From the NCBI RefSeq assembly GCF_002000085.1, contig NZ_MUZU01000009.1:1-64000 (forward strand): DNA of 64,000 nt. The letters are read 5' to 3'. Within the stretch, counting starts at the first letter, position 1. The number at the start of each line of letters is the position of its first letter. This document shows positions 55,941 through 63,851 of the stretch, in pieces. This stretch comes from Pseudocolwellia agarivorans (GTDB lineage: Bacteria; Pseudomonadota; Gammaproteobacteria; Enterobacterales; Alteromonadaceae). A program made the translations under genes and the position numbers. The notes under the pieces are model-generated. The model did no database searches and had not been told where the DNA came from. It worked only from the letters and a program-made list of their open reading frames with translations.

Positions 55941-56420
55941 ATGTCGAAAACTAATATCCCCCCCCACTTAAATGATCGTATCGTTATTCAAACTCAAGAT
56001 TTCAGCCTGAGCGAAGAAGTTAACTTATTAGAAGAAAACAATAACGAAGACGGTGCCGTGGTTACCTTTTGTGGTCGCGTAAGAAATAACAATTTAGGAC
56101 TAGATGTAAAAGGACTTACCCTTGAGCATTACCCTGGAATGACAGAAAAATCATTACAGAAAATTATACTTACCGCCCGTAAAAAATGGGAGCTAGGCCG
56201 AATAACCGTGATCCATCGTGTAGGTAAACTATTCATTGGCGAACAAATAGTATTTGTTGGGGTTACCAGCAAACATCGCGGTAATGCCTTTGCTGCAAAC
56301 GAATTTATTATGGATTTTCTCAAAGTAAAAGCTCCTTTTTGGAAAAAAGAACTCACCTCTGAAGGTGAAAAATGGTTAGACGCAAAATCGTCAGACACCA
56401 ATAAAGCACAAGAGTGGTAA
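55941..56420 (+). CDS. moaE: Molybdopterin synthase catalytic subunit MoaE
   Basis: Large subunit of MPT synthase, converting cPMP to molybdopterin with MoaD thiocarboxylates. 159 aa. FCGRVRNNN (~37), LTLEHYPGMTEKSL (~53), HRVGKLFIGEQIVFVGVTSKHRGNAF (~91) and VKAPFWKKE (~125) with the active-site lysines. Five bases after moaD. Confidence 0.96.
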   Translation: MSKTNIPPHLNDRIVIQTQDFSLSEEVNLLEENNNEDGAVVTFCGRVRNNNLGLDVKGLTLEHYPGMTEKSLQKIILTARKKWELGRITVIHRVGKLFIGEQIVFVGVTSKHRGNAFAANEFIMDFLKVKAPFWKKELTSEGEKWLDAKSSDTNKAQEW

Positions 56421-56421
56421 C

Positions 56422-57210
56422 ATGAGTAAGTGGCTACGTACTTTATATAAAAGCACTCTATGTATGAGTATTTTTATTTGTTTTTTCACAACAACATCAA
56501 GCTATGCTAAAAGCAAACCACTACGAGTTGCCGTATCATCAAACTTTGCTCCGGTATTAACTCAACTTGCCCCAACCATTTTTAATGAAACTAATATAAC
56601 AATCGATATAATAAGTGGCTCTTCAGGCACACTTTATCAGCAAATAATTCATGGTGCGCCTTACGACATGTTTTTATCTGCTGATGACATTCACCCTCAA
56701 CGGTTAGCGTCTGAATCGTTTACTGTAAAAAACAGCCTGCAAACTTATGCCATAGGCCAACTTGCATTTTGGTCTGCCAATAAAAACTTTAACCCTCAGC
56801 AAAACCTCACTAATTTGTTAAATGAATATCTTGTTAACTCATCAAAAATAGCTATATCTAATCCTAATACAGCACCTTACGGACAACGAGCAGTAGAAAC
56901 CCTAAACGCGTTAGGCTTCTGGGAAAAGTTTAAAGATAAAACCATTACCGGCATTAACGTCAATCAAACGTTTCAACAAATTAGAAGCCATGCTGTAACC
57001 GCTGGATTTGTTGCATTAAGTCAATTAAAACTGAATAACTTACACGGAATTGTTGTACCTGAAGATCTTTATTCTCCTATAAAACAACAGTTGGTTATTT
57101 TAAAAAACAGTAAAAGAATAGAAGCTGCTGAAAAATTAGCGCTATTTATTCAAACATCGGCTATTCAAAAAATTATTGCAAGTTACGGTTACAAAGCAGC
57201 AAGCTTATGA
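56422..57210 (+). CDS. modA: Molybdate ABC transporter periplasmic binding protein ModA
   Basis: 262 aa with a signal peptide (to SSYAK), then LRVAVSSNFAPVLTQLAP and SGSSGTLYQQIIHGAPYDMFLSAD, the family's oxyanion-binding N-terminal segments with the conserved Ser residues. It captures molybdate (or tungstate). One base after moaE and overlapping modB by four, so it is part of the same transcript as the moa genes. Confidence 0.92.
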   Translation: MSKWLRTLYKSTLCMSIFICFFTTTSSYAKSKPLRVAVSSNFAPVLTQLAPTIFNETNITIDIISGSSGTLYQQIIHGAPYDMFLSADDIHPQRLASESFTVKNSLQTYAIGQLAFWSANKNFNPQQNLTNLLNEYLVNSSKIAISNPNTAPYGQRAVETLNALGFWEKFKDKTITGINVNQTFQQIRSHAVTAGFVALSQLKLNNLHGIVVPEDLYSPIKQQLVILKNSKRIEAAEKLALFIQTSAIQKIIASYGYKAASL

Positions 57211-57923
57211 TAGAAAATTCTTTATTCGAAAATAGCGATTTAATCGCTTTATTCACCACATTAAAAATGGCCTTAGTAACTACCGTTATACTCATGGTAA
57301 TAGGTACGCCTTTAGCGTGGTATTTAGCTAAAATGAAGAGCCGCTTTAAAATTGCCATTGAAGCCATTGTTGCCTTACCTATTGTGCTACCACCTACAGT
57401 ATTAGGCTTTTATTTACTCATCGCTTTTTCACCTCAACATTTACCTGGGCAGCTTTGGCAAAGTATTACCGGCCAACAACTTGCCTTTAGTTTTAGTGCT
57501 ATTGTTATCGGTTCTATTTTTTATTCATTACCTTTTGTTGTTCAGCCCTTACAAAAAGCCTTTGAACAGTTAGGCGACGATGTTCTTGAAGCGGGTGCTA
57601 TGCTAGGAGCTAATTCACTCGATAGATTTTTTACTATTGTGCTACCCATTACTAAAGCCAGCTTTATTACCGCCGCCAGTTTAGGTTTTGCCCATACAGT
57701 AGGCGAATTTGGTATTGTGCTTATGATTGGTGGCAATATATCAGGTGAAACTAAAGTACTTTCTATTGCCTTATTCGAACATGTTGAAGCCTTTAATTAC
57801 GCTAAAGCTCATTTACTTGCCGGTAGTTTACTTGTAGGTTCTTTCGTTGTGCTGGGGCTTATTTATTTATTAAATTATTCTAAGCCCACTACGGTACATA
57901 CTAAAAACGAAGTAAATAACTAA
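57207..57923 (+). CDS. modB: Molybdate ABC transporter permease ModB
   Basis: 238-aa inner-membrane permease with about five hydrophobic segments and the ABC-coupling loop EAGAMLGANSLDRFFTIVLPITK (EAA motif). LPIVLPPTVLGFYLLIAFSP (~52) is a ModB hallmark. Overlaps modA by 4 bases and modC by 1. Confidence 0.94.
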   Translation: MIENSLFENSDLIALFTTLKMALVTTVILMVIGTPLAWYLAKMKSRFKIAIEAIVALPIVLPPTVLGFYLLIAFSPQHLPGQLWQSITGQQLAFSFSAIVIGSIFYSLPFVVQPLQKAFEQLGDDVLEAGAMLGANSLDRFFTIVLPITKASFITAASLGFAHTVGEFGIVLMIGGNISGETKVLSIALFEHVEAFNYAKAHLLAGSLLVGSFVVLGLIYLLNYSKPTTVHTKNEVNN

Positions 57924-59044
57924 TGAATAATATATTGAAGGAGCTTAGCTTCAATTTTAATAGCCAGTTTGATGGTTTTGCTCTATCGATAAAGCAAACA
58001 CTTCCAACGAAAGGTATTACAGGTATTTTTGGCCATTCAGGTTCAGGTAAGTCTACCCTGCTTCGGCTTATATCTGGTTTAGAAAATTCAACAACAGGTC
58101 AACTCTCCTTAAATGGGAACGTTTTATTCGACTCAAATCATAAATTAAATATAAAGCCCGAAAAAAGGCGTATAGGTTTAGTATTTCAAGACTCTCGTTT
58201 ATTTCCGCATTTAAATGTACAACAAAACTTAGCATATGCGCATAAACGTTGTTTACATAAGCAACTTAATATCAATGATATTATTGATTTAACACAGCTA
58301 AAACCTTTACTTCACAAGAAAGTTACGCTGCTATCTGGTGGTGAGAAACAAAGAGTCGCAATAGCAAGAGCCGTATTGTCAGAACCCGAGTTATTATTAT
58401 TAGATGAGCCATTAAGCGCGTTAGACAATCAAAATAAAGCCTTGATGATCACCCTATTACTCGATGTTCAACGAACTTTAAATATTCCTATGTTATACGT
58501 AAGTCATAGCTTAGCTGAATTACAACAAATTGCAGATAACTTACTTGTGATGAAACAAGGTAACATTGAACACTTCGGGCCAATTCACCCAATTATTCAC
58601 GCCTTAAATAACACTAAAGAAACGCTGCAACAAACCAGCTTATCGTTAATAGTGAAAGAACATTTACCTGAATACGGCTTAACGTCTTTACAGTTAACAA
58701 CCGATATTGTTATATATTTACCATTACAATCCAATACAACCGTTGCTAATGATAAAACCTTAACGCCGAAAAAAATACGCTGCTACATAGCTGCCAGCGA
58801 TATTAGTATTAGCCGACACGAAGCAACAGACTCTTCAATTGTGAATCATTTTCAAGCTAAAATTTTAGATATACAGCCGCAAAACAACACCGTATTAATT
58901 ACCTTAACTTGCGCAGAGCAAGTATTTTATTCTTCTATTAGTTTATGGTCTGCAGAACGTTTATCGCTAAGCCTGCATGATCTTGTTTACATTCAATTTA
59001 AAGCCAGTGCAGTGCACAGCTTAGCGGATATTGGAGAGCTTTAA
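57923..59044 (+). CDS. modC: Molybdate ABC transporter ATP-binding protein ModC
   Basis: 373 aa. ABC domain (1-~230) with Walker A FGHSGSGKST (~36), LVFQDSRLFPHL Q-loop, signature LSGGEKQRVAIARA (~131), Walker B LLLLDEPLSALD. The C-terminal mop-like TOBE domain (~290-365) can bind oxyanion and regulate transport. Coupled to modB by a one-base overlap; moeB follows with its Shine-Dalgarno inside the end of modC. Confidence 0.95.
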   Translation: MNNILKELSFNFNSQFDGFALSIKQTLPTKGITGIFGHSGSGKSTLLRLISGLENSTTGQLSLNGNVLFDSNHKLNIKPEKRRIGLVFQDSRLFPHLNVQQNLAYAHKRCLHKQLNINDIIDLTQLKPLLHKKVTLLSGGEKQRVAIARAVLSEPELLLLDEPLSALDNQNKALMITLLLDVQRTLNIPMLYVSHSLAELQQIADNLLVMKQGNIEHFGPIHPIIHALNNTKETLQQTSLSLIVKEHLPEYGLTSLQLTTDIVIYLPLQSNTTVANDKTLTPKKIRCYIAASDISISRHEATDSSIVNHFQAKILDIQPQNNTVLITLTCAEQVFYSSISLWSAERLSLSLHDLVYIQFKASAVHSLADIGEL

Positions 59045-59045
59045 C

Positions 59046-59792
59046 GTGCTGACTCAAAAAGAACAACTCAGGTATAGCCGACAAATCATGCTGAAAAGCA
59101 TAGGGGAAGAAGGCCAAATAGCCCTTCGCAATGCTAATGTGATGATTGTGGGTATGGGAGGCTTAGGCAATCCTGTTTCTCTTTATTTAGCCGCGGCAGG
59201 CATTGGCACATTATTTATAGCCGATGGCGATACGGTTGATATTACTAACCTGCAACGACAAATATTATTTACCGAAAACGATATTGATCAAAACAAAGCT
59301 GATACCGCCGCTGAAAAACTTCAACAACATAACAGCGATGTAACAATTGAAGTGATTGATGAAATGCTGGATAACGAATTATGCGACTATTACGTGCCTA
59401 AAATGGATGTAGTCATTGATTGTAGCGACAACATTCAAACACGCTATTTGGTTAATCAATATTGCGTTACTCATAAAGTCCCTTTAATTGTAGGTGCTGC
59501 CACTGGGTTTGATGGCCAACAACTCGTTGTAGATCCTCGTAATGACGAAAGCGCTTGTTATCAGTGCCTATTCCCAGAAAGTAAAAAAGCACCTGAAAAC
59601 AACTGCCAAACTATAGGTATTGTTGGGCCGGTATTAGCTATTGTAGCGGGTATGCAATCATTACAAGCAATAAAGTTACTGACAGGCAATACAATACACA
59701 TCAATCAGCTAAATTTGTTTGATGGTTTATCGAACCAATGGCAACAATTTCAAATAAAGAAGCAAAGTAGTTGTAAGGTATGTGGTAAGTAA
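59046..59792 (+). CDS. moeB: Molybdopterin-synthase adenylyltransferase MoeB
   Basis: E1-like enzyme that adenylylates the MoaD C-terminus. 248 aa: RYSRQIMLKSIGEEGQ at the start, the nucleotide fold VGMGGLGNPVSLYLAAAGIG (~35-54), the Asp/Arg loop DITNLQRQILF, and zinc cysteines in CYQCLFPE and SSCKVCGK. A longer frame opens with TTG at 59031, inside modC; GGAGAG seven bases before the GTG at 59046 makes that start more likely and gives the usual MoeB length. ThiF is the alternative, but the operon supports MoeB. Confidence 0.92.
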   Translation: MLTQKEQLRYSRQIMLKSIGEEGQIALRNANVMIVGMGGLGNPVSLYLAAAGIGTLFIADGDTVDITNLQRQILFTENDIDQNKADTAAEKLQQHNSDVTIEVIDEMLDNELCDYYVPKMDVVIDCSDNIQTRYLVNQYCVTHKVPLIVGAATGFDGQQLVVDPRNDESACYQCLFPESKKAPENNCQTIGIVGPVLAIVAGMQSLQAIKLLTGNTIHINQLNLFDGLSNQWQQFQIKKQSSCKVCGK

Positions 59793-59805
59793 CTAAACAA
59801 GAAAA

Positions 59806-59838
59806 AGCCTTTAGCTTAATGTGATAAGTTAAAGGCTT
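59806..59838. terminator. bidirectional terminator between moeB and rmf
   Basis: A 14-position stem, AAGCCTTTAGCTTA (59806-59819) with TAAGTTAAAGGCTT (59825-59838) with one mismatch. On the minus strand TTTTTC follows, so it also ends the rmf transcript. Confidence 0.83.
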
Positions 59839-59877
59839 AATTCGTTTTAAAATTAATGTTTTGTTACGACAAGTTAG

Positions 59878-60051
59878 TTATTTGAATAATCCAGTGCTTC
59901 TATCGGAAACCGCTTCTCGCCACCCTCCTAACCATTCCGATCTAGCGTTGATACTCTGATAAGGACATTTTTCCTTTGCTTTGCCATTAAGGCCTGCCTG
60001 ATAACCGTTAGCATGTGCTCTTCCTAAACGATCCCTTTTTTGTCTTCTCAT
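59878..60051 (-). CDS. rmf: Ribosome modulation factor RMF
   Basis: 57-aa basic protein that dimerises 70S ribosomes into inactive 100S particles in stationary phase. The sequence begins MRRQKRDRLGRAHANGYQAG and continues with KEKCPYQ and SEWLGGWREA, matching the RMF pattern with the same length class as E. coli (55 aa). AAGAGGTG lies 7 bases before the ATG. It is short enough to be missed by a 60-aa ORF filter. Confidence 0.95.
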   Translation of the reverse strand: MRRQKRDRLGRAHANGYQAGLNGKAKEKCPYQSINARSEWLGGWREAVSDRSTGLFK

Positions 60052-60355
60052 GAACTACACCTCTTAACCATTTGATAATAAAAATAAAATAATATATCTA
60101 GCGGTCGAAACTTAACTTCAGTCGACAATTAATTCTCGACCAAACCTCGTTAGAATGCAAGAGGATAAAGGTTACAAATGGGCGCAAAAAATGCTTAAAA
60201 CAAAAAGAAAAAACAGCTATAAAAAACTAAAAATGACTTTTATATTACAAAACAGCTTCTTAATAAAAATGTAATATTCCAATAGGCAATAATAGGAAAG
60301 TTAATATAAAAATTTGGTTTATTAAAAACTTTTTTTTATATTAAATTTTAGCTTT
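60052..60355. other. rmf upstream region
   Basis: 304 bp of AT-rich sequence with no ORF or recognised RNA. TATATT at about 60093-60098 on the minus strand could be a -10 for rmf, but no matching -35 stands out. Confidence 0.4.
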
Positions 60356-60571
60356 TTAATCGATTAACAAAGGTTGTAACATTTTTTCTAAGCCGTTAAG
60401 TTTTACTTCATACATTAATGCGAGTTGCTCACCTAATTTCCCTTCAGGAAAACCTTTACCGTGGAACCATACTAAATAAGGTTCTGGTAAATGAAGCAAC
60501 TTTCTTCCGGCATATTTTCCAAAAGGCATAACTTGATTAACTGCTTCTACTAATTTTTGTTGATCTGACAC
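60356..60571 (-). CDS. DUF3820 family protein
   Basis: 71-aa cytoplasmic protein: MPFGKYAGRKLLHLPEPYLVWFHGKGFPEGKLGEQLALMYEVKLNGLEKML is the full DUF3820 pattern. The FGKY...LPE.YL.WF arrangement is also seen in putative quorum-sensing-regulated and nuclease-associated small proteins. Function unknown. Single gene. Confidence 0.85.
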   Translation of the reverse strand: MSDQQKLVEAVNQVMPFGKYAGRKLLHLPEPYLVWFHGKGFPEGKLGEQLALMYEVKLNGLEKMLQPLLID

Positions 60572-60674
60572 TATGTTATTCTCTTAAATTTTATTCACTG
60601 CAATAATACCAAACACATTAATAAATTAATCTATTTTATACGAAGAATAAATGATCAAATACACAGGTTCATCG

Positions 60675-60785
60675 TTTCAGACTAGAGCCCTTGAGCGATA
60701 TCAATTCAAGGCAACGCTTTGTGATAATGATTACTCCCTTATAAAAAGAAGTAATTTTGCTCAAGCGCTTCTTCGATGTGTCTAA
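60675..60785. repeat. MITE-like intergenic repeat, copy B
   Basis: Second copy of the element at 32723-32838. Exact shared blocks are 60693-60710 (18 bp), 60736-60748 (13 bp) and 60755-60771 (17 bp). The ends TTTCAGACTAGAGC and CGATGTGTCTAATC contain a loosely inverted AGACTAGA/TCTAATCT arm. It sits about 100 bp upstream of msrA. Confidence 0.75.
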
Positions 60786-60881
60786 TCTAACATTTATATT
60801 TTTATTATACCTGTCGCTTTCTATATAACAGTAACTTCCTTATAATTCTCTCCTTAAAATATGTAAACGGGCAATAACAAC

Positions 60882-61421
60882 ATGACAACTACAATTGAAC
60901 AAACAACATTAGCAGGTGGCTGTTTTTGGTGTATAGAATCAGCCTTCAATAACGTTAAAGGTATTGAAAGTGCTGTATCAGGTTATATGGGTGGAGAAAC
61001 TAGCGATCCAACCTATGAAAAAGTTTGTTCTGGCACTACAGGTCATGCTGAAGTTGTGCAATTATCTTATGATCCTAGCGTTATCACCTACCGTGAAATA
61101 TTAGAAATATTTTTTGCGCTGCACAACCCTACACAGTTAAACAGACAAGGTAATGATACTGGCACTCAATATCGCTCTGGTGTTTTTTTTCATACTGAAG
61201 AACAACAACAAGCGGCTTTAAGTATTATTGATGAGATCAATCAAGATAACATTTGGCCTGATCCCGTAGTAACAGAAGTTACTGCAAAATCTGAATTTTA
61301 TTCAGGTGAAGATATGCATCAAGGCTATTTCAATCGCAATCCAGAAAACCCATACTGCCAAGCCGTAGTGGCCCCTAAACTGGCTAAATTTAAAAAGACT
61401 TTTGTTGATAAATTAAAGTAA
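60882..61421 (+). CDS. msrA: Peptide-methionine (S)-S-oxide reductase MsrA
   Basis: Repairs the S epimer of methionine sulfoxide in proteins. 179 aa with the active-site GGCFWC (catalytic Cys14), GYMGG, YDP, DTGTQYRSGVFF (~85) and MHQGYFNRNPENPYC (~145) whose Cys can resolve. No MsrB fusion. Single gene with a strong terminator downstream. Confidence 0.97.
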   Translation: MTTTIEQTTLAGGCFWCIESAFNNVKGIESAVSGYMGGETSDPTYEKVCSGTTGHAEVVQLSYDPSVITYREILEIFFALHNPTQLNRQGNDTGTQYRSGVFFHTEEQQQAALSIIDEINQDNIWPDPVVTEVTAKSEFYSGEDMHQGYFNRNPENPYCQAVVAPKLAKFKKTFVDKLK

Positions 61422-61444
61422 GACGAATTTCTAATACTTAAAAA

Positions 61445-61471
61445 GCCACGCTATTAGTAAAATAGCGTGGC
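61445..61471. terminator. bidirectional terminator between msrA and cnoX
   Basis: An 11-bp perfect stem, GCCACGCTATT (61445-61455) with AATAGCGTGGC (61461-61471), flanked by A and T runs in both directions. Confidence 0.92.
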
Positions 61472-61498
61472 TTTTTATTGCGTCATAAAATACAGTTT

Positions 61499-62347
61499 TT
61501 AATACATCAGAGTATAAAGCTTTCTTCTGTATTTAGTGGCTAACGAATCGCCGTCTGGTAGTACTTTCAACACATCTAACATTAACTCTTTACTTGTAGT
61601 GTTAGACATATCTTTTTGTACTAATCTAAACAGTATCTCAAGTGCTTCTTCGTTACGGTTAACTTGGGAATATTGTACTGCTAACTTATGTTTTATTTCA
61701 TCGTTATCAGGTTCACTTTTAAGCTGTGCTTCCAGTGCTTTAATTTCTGGTGACTCAGCAGCTTGTGTCGCTAATTCAAGCTTAGCCATAACGGCTTGGT
61801 AAGCGCTGTCTTGATCAACCAGTGTAATGGTCGCTAACATAGCTTCAGCATCGGCTACCTTACCTAATTGAATAGAGGCATCGGCATAAACAATTTTAAT
61901 ATCAGCTCTTTCACTGTCTATTTGGTAAGCCTGTGATGCAGCCGTGTATGCTTTATTTATATCATTTTCCACTAAGGCTAACTTAGCTTCATTTAATAAT
62001 GTATCTTCAACTTTAGGTAAATGTTTATCTAAAAAGGCTTGTACTAGTTCTTCTGTTTGAGGACCTGTCAAACCATCAATAGGTTGAGCATCCTTAACTA
62101 AAACAGCCGTTGGCAAACCTTGAACACCAAACTGCTGAGCGATTTGGCCTTGTGTTTGGCAATCAACCGTAGCGAGTACCATATGGTCAGGGAACAATGA
62201 CACTTTTGCTGTTAATGCATCTCGTAATTCAATACTTTCAGGAACTTGCTCAGCCCAAAAACTGACAAGAACAAGCTTTGATTTTGATTCTTCTAAAACA
62301 ACTTGCTGGAAGTTTTCTAATGTGATGGCAACGATATTTGAGCTCAT
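61499..62347 (-). CDS. cnoX: CnoX/YbbN-type thioredoxin-TPR co-chaperone
   Basis: 282 aa with an N-terminal thioredoxin fold (~1-110) and C-terminal TPR-like repeats (~115-282), the CnoX/YbbN layout; E. coli CnoX hands substrates to GroEL and protects Cys under oxidative stress. The active site reads SFWAEQVPES where E. coli has SFW..SQHC, so no cysteine remains at the redox site; a holdase-only function is inferred. The longer frame starts with TTG at 62359; the ATG at 62347 has GGAAA upstream. Confidence 0.82.
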   Translation of the reverse strand: MSSNIVAITLENFQQVVLEESKSKLVLVSFWAEQVPESIELRDALTAKVSLFPDHMVLATVDCQTQGQIAQQFGVQGLPTAVLVKDAQPIDGLTGPQTEELVQAFLDKHLPKVEDTLLNEAKLALVENDINKAYTAASQAYQIDSERADIKIVYADASIQLGKVADAEAMLATITLVDQDSAYQAVMAKLELATQAAESPEIKALEAQLKSEPDNDEIKHKLAVQYSQVNRNEEALEILFRLVQKDMSNTTSKELMLDVLKVLPDGDSLATKYRRKLYTLMY

Positions 62348-62404
62348 TGATATTTCCAATTAAAACAATATTACTCAATATTTTGGGGCGAACCTTAAAG
62401 ATAC

Positions 62405-62452
62405 AAGGTTTAAACAATAACTATATGTGAAAAAAGTTATTGTTTTAACCTT
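62405..62452. repeat. 18-bp inverted repeat between acyl-CoA dehydrogenase gene and cnoX
   Basis: AAGGTTTAAACAATAACT (62405-62422) and AGTTATTGTTTTAACCTT (62435-62452) pair with one mismatch around a 12-nt loop. On the minus strand it lies between the dehydrogenase stop (62497) and the cnoX start (62347). There is no T tract, so an operator or RNA-stability element is as likely as a terminator. Confidence 0.6.
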
Positions 62453-62496
62453 AAGATAATAATGGGATAGATAAAAAGCTTATCAGGCTTTACGTA

Positions 62497-63654
62497 TTAG
62501 CTAACTTCACTAAGTAATGCTCTTGAAATGATCACTTTTTGAATTTCACTTGTACCTTCATAAATAGACGTTACACGAACATCTCTTGCGAAACGCTCTA
62601 ATGGGTACTCTTTAATATAACCTGCTCCCCCCATAATTTGTAAAGCGTCGTAACAGGCTGTATTAGCTTTTTCGGTGGCAAAGTATTTAGCCATCGAGGC
62701 TGAAGTACTAAAAGGTAAGCCTTTATCTTTGTTATCTGCAGCTTGCATTAATAATAAACGAGCAGCTTCTAAGTCAGTATATCGATCCGCTAACTTCCAT
62801 TGTAATCCTTGAAAGTTAGACAATGATTGACCAAATTGTTTTCTCTCTACAATGTATTCGCGCGCATAATCCATAGCCGCTAAACCGATACCTAAAGCAA
62901 GTGAACCTATACCAATACGCCCCCCCGCTAATTCACTTACTGCAATAGAAAAACCTTGGTTTTCTTGTCCCATAAGTGCAGTTGCTGGAATACGGCAATT
63001 TTCAAAAATAACTTGGTTAGTTGGAGAAGCCTTTTGACCCATTTTGTCTTCTCGTTTACTGATGGTAATACCGGGAGTATTTGCTTCAACTAAAAAGCAA
63101 GAAATCCCTTTACCTTTTTTTGCTGATGAATCAGTAACAGCCCAAACCACAAAAAGATCCGCAAATGAAGCACTGGTAATATAAACTTTTGTGCCATTTA
63201 AAACATATTCATCGCCTGCTTTTACTGCTGTGGTTTTCATACCTGCAGGATCTGAACCTGCCATTGTTTCTGTTAAGCAAAAACCACCGGCACGGTATTC
63301 GCCGCTGCATAATTTAGGTAAGTAATTTTGCTTTTGATCTTCATTACCAATGGATTGGATAACTTCTGCCACCATGTTGGTTACTGATGTTGTAACCGCT
63401 GTTGACGCACAAGCTCTGGCTAGTTCGGTTATTGCTAAGCTAAATGAAACAGCACCAGCTTCAACTCCACCGTATTCGGCTTTAACATTTAACCCCATAA
63501 AGCCTAATTCAGAGAGTTTATTAATATTACTTAAAAATAAAGTTTCATTATAGGTTTCATCAAGTTGTGCAGCCACAGGTGCAAGTTCTGACTCTGCAAA
63601 CTTCTTTGCCATGTCTTGGATCATGGCTTGTTCTTCAGTTAATGATAAATCCAT
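62497..63654 (-). CDS. Acyl-CoA dehydrogenase
   Basis: 385-aa FAD enzyme that oxidises acyl-CoA to enoyl-CoA in fatty-acid or branched-chain degradation. Order: N-terminal helical domain, beta domain with FCLTETMAGSDPAG and YVLNGTKVYITSAS, C-terminal helical domain with RKQFGQSLSNFQGLQWKLAD and the catalytic Glu in IYEGTSEIQK, the position used by short/medium-chain enzymes. Chain-length preference cannot be read from the sequence. No enoyl-CoA hydratase or transferase gene is next to it in the window. Confidence 0.92.
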   Translation of the reverse strand: MDLSLTEEQAMIQDMAKKFAESELAPVAAQLDETYNETLFLSNINKLSELGFMGLNVKAEYGGVEAGAVSFSLAITELARACASTAVTTSVTNMVAEVIQSIGNEDQKQNYLPKLCSGEYRAGGFCLTETMAGSDPAGMKTTAVKAGDEYVLNGTKVYITSASFADLFVVWAVTDSSAKKGKGISCFLVEANTPGITISKREDKMGQKASPTNQVIFENCRIPATALMGQENQGFSIAVSELAGGRIGIGSLALGIGLAAMDYAREYIVERKQFGQSLSNFQGLQWKLADRYTDLEAARLLLMQAADNKDKGLPFSTSASMAKYFATEKANTACYDALQIMGGAGYIKEYPLERFARDVRVTSIYEGTSEIQKVIISRALLSEVS

Positions 63655-63801
63655 AAGAGCCCTCTATCTCGTTAATACTTTCGTTAATCTCTGTTTATAG
63701 TGTAATCAAAGAAGCTTAAATATTCATTAATTATTTTACGTTAACGTAAACTTACCCTTAGGGTTTTATCAAAAAAAAAATTATTTTTTATTTTTCCCAT
63801 A

Positions 63802-63830
63802 AAAAAACGCGCTAAAAAGCACGTTTTTTT
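63802..63830 (-). terminator. uppP terminator
   Basis: On the minus strand AAAAAACGTGCT pairs (one G-U) with AGCGCGTTTTTT around TTTT, followed by a T run. It lies about 22 bases after the uppP stop. Confidence 0.82.
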
Positions 63831-63851
63831 AACTTAAACAATAATTAAATT

